Of a stretch of 64,000 nt of DNA, positions 58,701 to 64,000 are shown piece by piece (the first letter of the stretch is position 1; each line of letters begins with the position of its first letter). Where the stretch lies: positions 1-64,000 of the forward strand of contig NC_084679.1 in NCBI RefSeq assembly GCF_028389875.1, read 5' to 3'. The stretch comes from Rhea pennata. Taxonomy: Eukaryota > Chordata > Aves > Rheiformes > Rheidae. The translations under genes and the position numbers were made by a program. A model generated the notes under the pieces. The model was not told the DNA's origin. It worked only from the letters and a program-made list of their open reading frames with translations, and searched no databases.

Positions 58701-61700
58701 ACAGCTCTGGGGCACACAGAAGGCTGCAAGGGGAAGTCCAGAGTGCCCTAGAGCGGTGCTGAGGGGTCTGGAGGGCCAACAGAGGTGTGCAGATGTGAAG
58801 TAATAGGCCAAAGGGGGTTTCTAAAGCAGAGCAGCGGGCTGCTGAAGGGACTGGAGCACCGATCAGAGGGCTCCAGGGCGGGAAGAAGGTGTCGTGGGGG
58901 ATTCTGAGGGGACTCCAAGTGTGCTCAGTGGTGCAGAAGGCAAGAAGAGAGCTCTGGGGCAGAAGAAAGGCTGGAAGAGTAGTCCAGAGGGCACTGGGGA
59001 GAGCCCAAGGTGTGCAGAGGGCCCCCAAAAGACTCTTGGGAACAAGGTAGGAATCCGGACGGGTTCTGAGAAGACTGGGTGGTTCTGAAGGGGTCCGCAA
59101 AGGCAGAAGCCTGCTCTCGGGCCGCCATTCCATCCAAAAGGGGTGTCCAGAGAGCACAAGAGGGGTCGCTGGGGCCCTCGGGGCTCTCTAGGGTGCTAAA
59201 GCTGAAAGAGTAATCCCGAGTGCACTAGGGGGTTTCTGAGGGGACACCAAGGGGCAAAGATGACTGTGGGGAAGAAGGAAGAGAGCTGGAGGCATTCTGA
59301 GGAGACTGGAGGGTTTGTGGGGAGTCTGAGGGGGCCAGAAGACAGCTGTGGGACACACAGAAGGCTGAAACAGCAGTCCAGAGTGCACTAGAGCAGTGCT
59401 AAGGGGTCTGGAGGGCCAACAGAGGTCTGAGTGTAGAAAATAAATGGCCAAAAGAGGTTGCTAAAGGGCAGCAACAGCAGGCTGCTGAAGGGACTGGAGC
59501 ACGAACCAGGGGTCCCAAGGCAGAAAGACGACCTCCAGTGGGATTCTGAGCGCACTCCAGGAGTGCTTCAGGGTGCAGAAGGCGAGGAGAGAGCTCTGGG
59601 GCAGAAGAAAGGCTGGAAGAGTAGTCCAGAGTGCACTGGGGAGAGCCCAAGGTGTGCAGAGGGCCCCCAAAAGACTCTTGGGAACAAAGTAGGAATCCGG
59701 ACGGGTTCTGAGAAGACTGGGTGGTTCTGAAGGGGTCCGCAAAGGCAGAAGCCTGCTCTCGGGCCGCCATTCCATCCAAAAGGGGTGTCCAGAGAGCCCA
59801 GGAGGGGTCCTCGGGGCTCTAGAGGGCCAGGAGAAGACTCTGGGGCGCTGTGGAGGTCAAAAGAGGGGTGCGGAGCAGAGCAGAGGGTCACAGAGAGGGC
59901 TGGAGGACCAAAGGAGTCCTCCGGGGCAGAATGAAAGCCTGCGGAGGGGCTCTGAGGGGGGAGTCGAGGGCTGCTAAAGAGGCTGACGGACTAGAAGACA
60001 GCTGTGGGGCACAAGGAAGGCTGCGAGGTTAGTGCAGAGCGCACGAGAGAGGTGCTAAGGGGTCTAGAGGGATAACAGAGGTCAGCAGATGGAAAACAGA
60101 AGGCTAAACCAGAGCAGCAGGCTGCTACAGGGGCCAGAGCAGCAACTGAGGGCTGCAGGGCAAGAAGAAGGGCTCCTGGGGGATTCTAAGCGGGCAAGAG
60201 GGAGGCTAATGGGTCTAGAGGGCACCAGGACAAACCTCTGGGGCAGCAGGAAAGCTGAAAGAGTAATCCCGAGTGCACTAGAGGGTTTCTGAGGGGACTC
60301 CAAGGGGCAAAGATGACTGTGGGGAAGAAGGAAGAGAGCTGGAGGCATTCTGAGGAGACTAGAGGGTTCGTGGGGAGTCTGGGGAGGCCACGAGTCAGCT
60401 GTGGGGCACACAGAAGGCTGAAACTGTAGTCCAGAGTGCACTAGAGCAGTGCTAAGGGGTCTGGAGGGCCAACAGAGGTGTGCAGATGCAAAATAAAAGG
60501 CCAAAGGAGGTTTCTAAAGCAGAGCAGCGGGCTGCTGAAGGGACTGGAGCACCGATCGGAGGGCTCCAGGGCAGGAAGAAGGTGTCGTGGGGGATTCTGA
60601 GGGCACTCCAAGAGTGCTTCAGGGTGCAGAAGGCGAGAAGAGAGCTCTGGAGCAGAAGAAAGGCTGGAAGAGTAGTCCAGAGTGCACTGGGGAGAGCCCA
60701 AGGTGTGCAGAGGGCCCCCAAAAGACTCTTGGGAACAAGGTAGGAATCCGGACGGGTTCTGAGAAGACTGGGTGGTTCTGAAGGGGTCCGCAAAGGCAGA
60801 AGCCTGCTCTCGGGCCGCCATTCCATCCAAAAGGGGTGTCCAGAGAGCCCAGGAGGAGTCGCTGGGGCCCTCGGGGCTCTCTAGGGTGCTAAAGCTGAAA
60901 GAGTAATCCCGAGTGCACTAGGGGGTTTCTGAGGGGACTCCAAGGGGCAAAGATGACTGTGGGGAAGAAGGAAGAGAGCTGGAGGCATTCTGAGGAGACT
61001 GGAGGGTTCGTGGGGAGTCTGAGGGGGCCAGAAGACAGCTGTGGGGCACATGGAAGGCTGCTAGGGTAGTGCAGAGTGCACTAGAGAGCTGCTAAGGGGT
61101 CTGGAGGGACAACAGAGGTCAGCAGATGGAAAATAGAAGGCTAAACCAGAGCAGCAGGCTACTGCAGGGGCCAGGGCAGCAACTTAGGGCTGCAGGGCAA
61201 GAAGAAGGGCTCCTTGGGGATTCTAAGGGGGCATGAGGGAGGCTAATGGGTCTAGAGGGCACCAGGACAAACCTCTGGGGCAGCAGGAAAGCTGAAAGAG
61301 TAGTCCTGGTGCTCTGGAGGGTTTCTGAGGGGACTCCTGGAGGCAAAGATGACTGTGGGGAAGAAGGAAGATAGCTGGAGGCATTCTGAGGAGACTAGAG
61401 GGTTTCTGAGGGAGCTGGGGAGGCCAGAAGATAGCTCTGGGGCACACAGAAAGCTGCTAGGGTAGTGCAGAGTGCTCGAGAGGGGTGCTAAGGTGTCTGG
61501 AGGGACAACACAGGTCAGCAAATGGAAAATAGAAGGCCAAAGGGACAGGCCAAAGCAGAGCAGCGGGCCGCTGAAGGGGCTAGAGCGCCAACAGAGGGCC
61601 CCAAGGGAAGAAGAGGAGTTCTGAGGGAATTCTGAGGGGCCTACAGGAGGCCTAATGGGTCTAGAGAGCCAGAAGGAAAGCTGAAAGAGTAGTCCCGAGT

Positions 61701-63780
61701 GCACTAGAGGGTTTCTGAGGTGAATCTTGGAGGCAAAGACAACTCTGGCACACGGAAGGCTGCTAGGGTAGTGCAGAGTGCACTAGAGTGGTGCTAAGGG
61801 TTCTGGAGGGCAAACACAGGCCAGTGGATGGGAAATAGAAGGCCAAAGGGGCAGGCCAAAACAGAGCAGCGGGCCGCTGAAGTGGCTGGAGTGCCAACAG
61901 AAGGCTCCAGGACAGGAAGAAGGGTCTTGGGGATTCTGAGGGGACAAGAGGGGGCCTAATGGGTCCAGAGGGCACCAGGACAAACCTCTGGGGCAGCAGG
62001 AAAGCTGAAAGAGTAATCCCGAGTGCACTAGAGGGTTTCTGAGGGGACTCCAAGGGGCAAAGATGACTGTGGGGGAGAAAGAAGAGAGCTGGAGGCATTC
62101 TGAGGAGACTGGAGGGTTCGTGGGGAGTCTGGGGAGGCCACGAGACAGCTCTGGGACACACAGAAGGCTGAAACAGCAGTCCAGAGTGCACTAGAGCAGT
62201 GCTAAGGGGTCTGGAGGGCCAACAGAGGTCTGAGTGTAGAAAATAAATGGCCAAAAGAGGTTGCTAAAGGGCAGCAGCAGCAGGCTGCTGAAGGGACTGG
62301 AGCACGAACCAGGGGGGCCCAAGGCCAGAAGACGACCTCCAGTGGGATTCTGAGCGCACTCCAGGAGTGCTTCGGGGTGCAGAAGGCGAGGAGAGAGCTC
62401 TGGGGCAGAAGAAAGGCTGGAAGAGTAGTCCAGAGTGCACTGGGGAGAGCCCAAGGTGTGCAGAGGGCCCCCAAAAGACTCTTGGGAACAAAGTAGGAAT
62501 CCGGACGGGTTCTGAGAAGACTGGGTGGTTCTGAAGGGGTCCGCAAAGGCAGAAGCCTGCTCTCGGGCCGCCATTCCATCCAAAAGGGGTGTCCAGAGAG
62601 ACCAGGAGGGGTCCTCGGGGCTCTAGAGAGCCAGGAGAAGACTCTGGGGCGCTGTGGAGGTCAAAAGAGGGGTGCGGAGCAGAGCAGAGGGTCACAGAGA
62701 GGGCTGGAGGACCAAAGGAGTCCTCCGGGGCAGAATGAAAGCCTGCGGAGGGGCTCTGAGGGGGGAGTCGAGGGCTGCTAAAGAGGCTGACGGACTAGAA
62801 GACAGCTGTGGGGCACAAGGAAGGCTGCGAGGTTAGTGCAGAGCGCACGAGAGAGGTGCTAAGGGGTCTAGAGGGATAACAGAGGTCAGCAGATGGAAAA
62901 CAGAAGGCTAAACCAGAGCAGCAGGCTGCTACAGGGGCCAGAGCAGCAACTGAGGGCTGCAGGGCAAGAAGAAGGGCTCCTGGGGGATTCTAAGCGGGCA
63001 AGAGGGAGGCTAATGGGTCTAGAGGGCACCAGGACAAACCTCTGGGGCAGCAGGAAAGCTGAAAGAGTAATCCCGAGTGCACTAGAGGGTTTCTGAGGGG
63101 ACTCCAAGGGGCAAAGATGACTCTGGGGAAGAAGGAAGAGAGCTGGAGACATTCTGAGGAGACTGGAGGGTTCGTGGGGAGTCTGGGGAGGCCACGAGTC
63201 AGCTCTGGGACACACAGAAGGCTGAAACTGTAGTCCAGAGTGCACTAGAACAGTGCTAAGGGGTCTGGAGGGCCAACAGAGGTCTGAGTGTAGAAAATAA
63301 ACGGCCAAAAGAGGTTGCTAAAGGGCAGCAGCAGGCTGCTGAAGGGACTGGAGCACGAACCAGGGGGGCCCAAGGCCAGAAGACGACCTCCAGTGGGATT
63401 CTGAGCGCACTCCAGGAGTGCTTCAGGGTGCAGAAGGCGAGGAGAGAGCTCTGGGGCAGAAGAAAGGCTGGAAGAGTAGTCCAGAGTGCACTGGGGAGAG
63501 CCCAAAGTGTGCAGAGGGCCCCCAAAAGACTCTTGGGAACAAGGTAGGAATCCGGACGGGTTCTGAGAAGACTGGGTGGTTCTGAAGGGGTCCGCAAAGG
63601 CAGAAGCCTGCTCTCGGGCCGCCATTCCATCCAAAAGGGGTGTCCAGAGAGCACAAGAGGGGTCGCTGGGGCCCTCGGGGCTCTCTAGGGTGCTAAAGCT
63701 GAAAGAGTAATCCCGAGTGCACTAGGGGGTTTCTGAGGGGACTCCAAGGGGCAAAGATGACCCTGGGGAAGAAGGAAGAG
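55738..63780. repeat. 8,043-bp higher-order repeat, copy 3
   Basis: Same period. One clear difference from copies 1 and 2 is G at 62845 (GAGCGCACG instead of GAGCACACG). Confidence 0.93.
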
Positions 63781-64000
63781 AGCTGGAGGCATTCTAAGGA
63801 GACTAGAGGGTTCCTGAGGGAGCTGGGGAGGCCATGAGTCAGCTGTGGGGCACACGGAAGGCTGCAAGGGTAGTGCAGAGTGCACTAGAGCGCTGCTAAG
63901 GGTTCTGGAGGGCCAACAGAGGTGTGCAGATGCAAAATAAAAGGCCAAAGGAGGTTTCTAAAGCAGAGCAGCGGGCTGCTGAAGGGACTGGAGCACCAAT
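63781..64000. repeat. Start of a diverged continuation after copy 3
   Basis: After AGCTGGAGGCATTCT the sequence departs from the 8,043-bp pattern (AAGGAGACTAG instead of GGGGAGACTAG, then CCATGAGTCAGC). The family continues past the window edge as a different unit. Confidence 0.8.

Noticed and set aside
36481-63948. Dozens of 60-260 codon Pro/Leu/Ser-rich open frames on the minus strand and Gly/Arg/Glu-rich ones on the plus strand
   Set aside because: They recur with the ~100 bp and 8,043-bp repeats, overlap in multiple frames and differ mainly by repeat variation; compositional shadows.
36841-64000. Possible CRISPR-like or bacterial defence array because of regular repeats
   Set aside because: Repeat monomers have no unique spacers of constant length, and the telomere, CR1 and LTR context is vertebrate.
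1-64000. tRNA, rRNA or snRNA genes
   Set aside because: No A/B-box pairs with a cloverleaf, rRNA core or snRNA-type promoter recognised; ZNF143-like sites at 18.65-19.11 kb are not followed by an snRNA sequence.

Overview
This window is a vertebrate chromosome end, almost certainly avian. It starts with about 4.7 kb of CCCTAA telomere repeat in the orientation of a left (p-arm) terminus. At about 20.42-20.79 kb it carries a 5'-truncated CR1 retroposon with the ATTCTGTG-type 3' tail typical of bird CR1. There are no prokaryotic genes. Most open frames here are translations of repeats, and only a few short spliced coding candidates are supported.

Layout, left to right. 1-5030: telomere array, degenerating inward. 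5031-5265: G-rich/purine tract. 5271-5472: hairpin palindrome bounded by TTAA. 5.88-6.13 kb: candidate last exon and poly(A) signals on the minus strand. 6.44-16.5 kb: segmental duplication block 1, made of four tandem ~1.85 kb units (U1-U4), a two-exon minus-strand gene candidate, a plus-strand TATA promoter and the start of a ~100 bp tandem-repeat field that runs to 18120. 18121-18389: LTR exactly at the end of that field. 18.65-19.11 kb: eight-copy ~60 bp array of ZNF143-, YY1- and ETS-like motifs. 20.4-22.8 kb: CR1, GC-rich sequence and a small membrane-protein gene candidate. 22.76-23.36 kb: degenerate interstitial telomere repeat. 23.36-25.96 kb: 7-bp-period array that is a continuous lattice of nuclear-receptor half-sites. 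26.94-35.96 kb: block 2, a direct copy of block 1 with one ~1.85 kb unit fewer, one solo LTR more and visible CpG decay. 34.6-64.0 kb: the ~100 bp tandem-repeat family, which from 39652 becomes three near-identical 8,043-bp higher-order copies.

Reading. The order telomeric repeat, purine-rich tract, block occurs twice in the same orientation. The terminal and interstitial telomeric tracts also share a rare variant motif. This suggests the end was built by stacking: the 22.8 kb tract looks like the inner part of a former terminus, and the distal ~22 kb was added later. The gene-like signals (two-exon gene, micro-exon-like segments in each unit, last exon with poly(A) signals, membrane protein) are all on the minus strand, i.e. 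read toward the telomere, the direction that would give UUAGGG (TERRA-type) RNA. The motif array at 18.65-19.11 kb is the best promoter candidate for such transcription. That link is inference.
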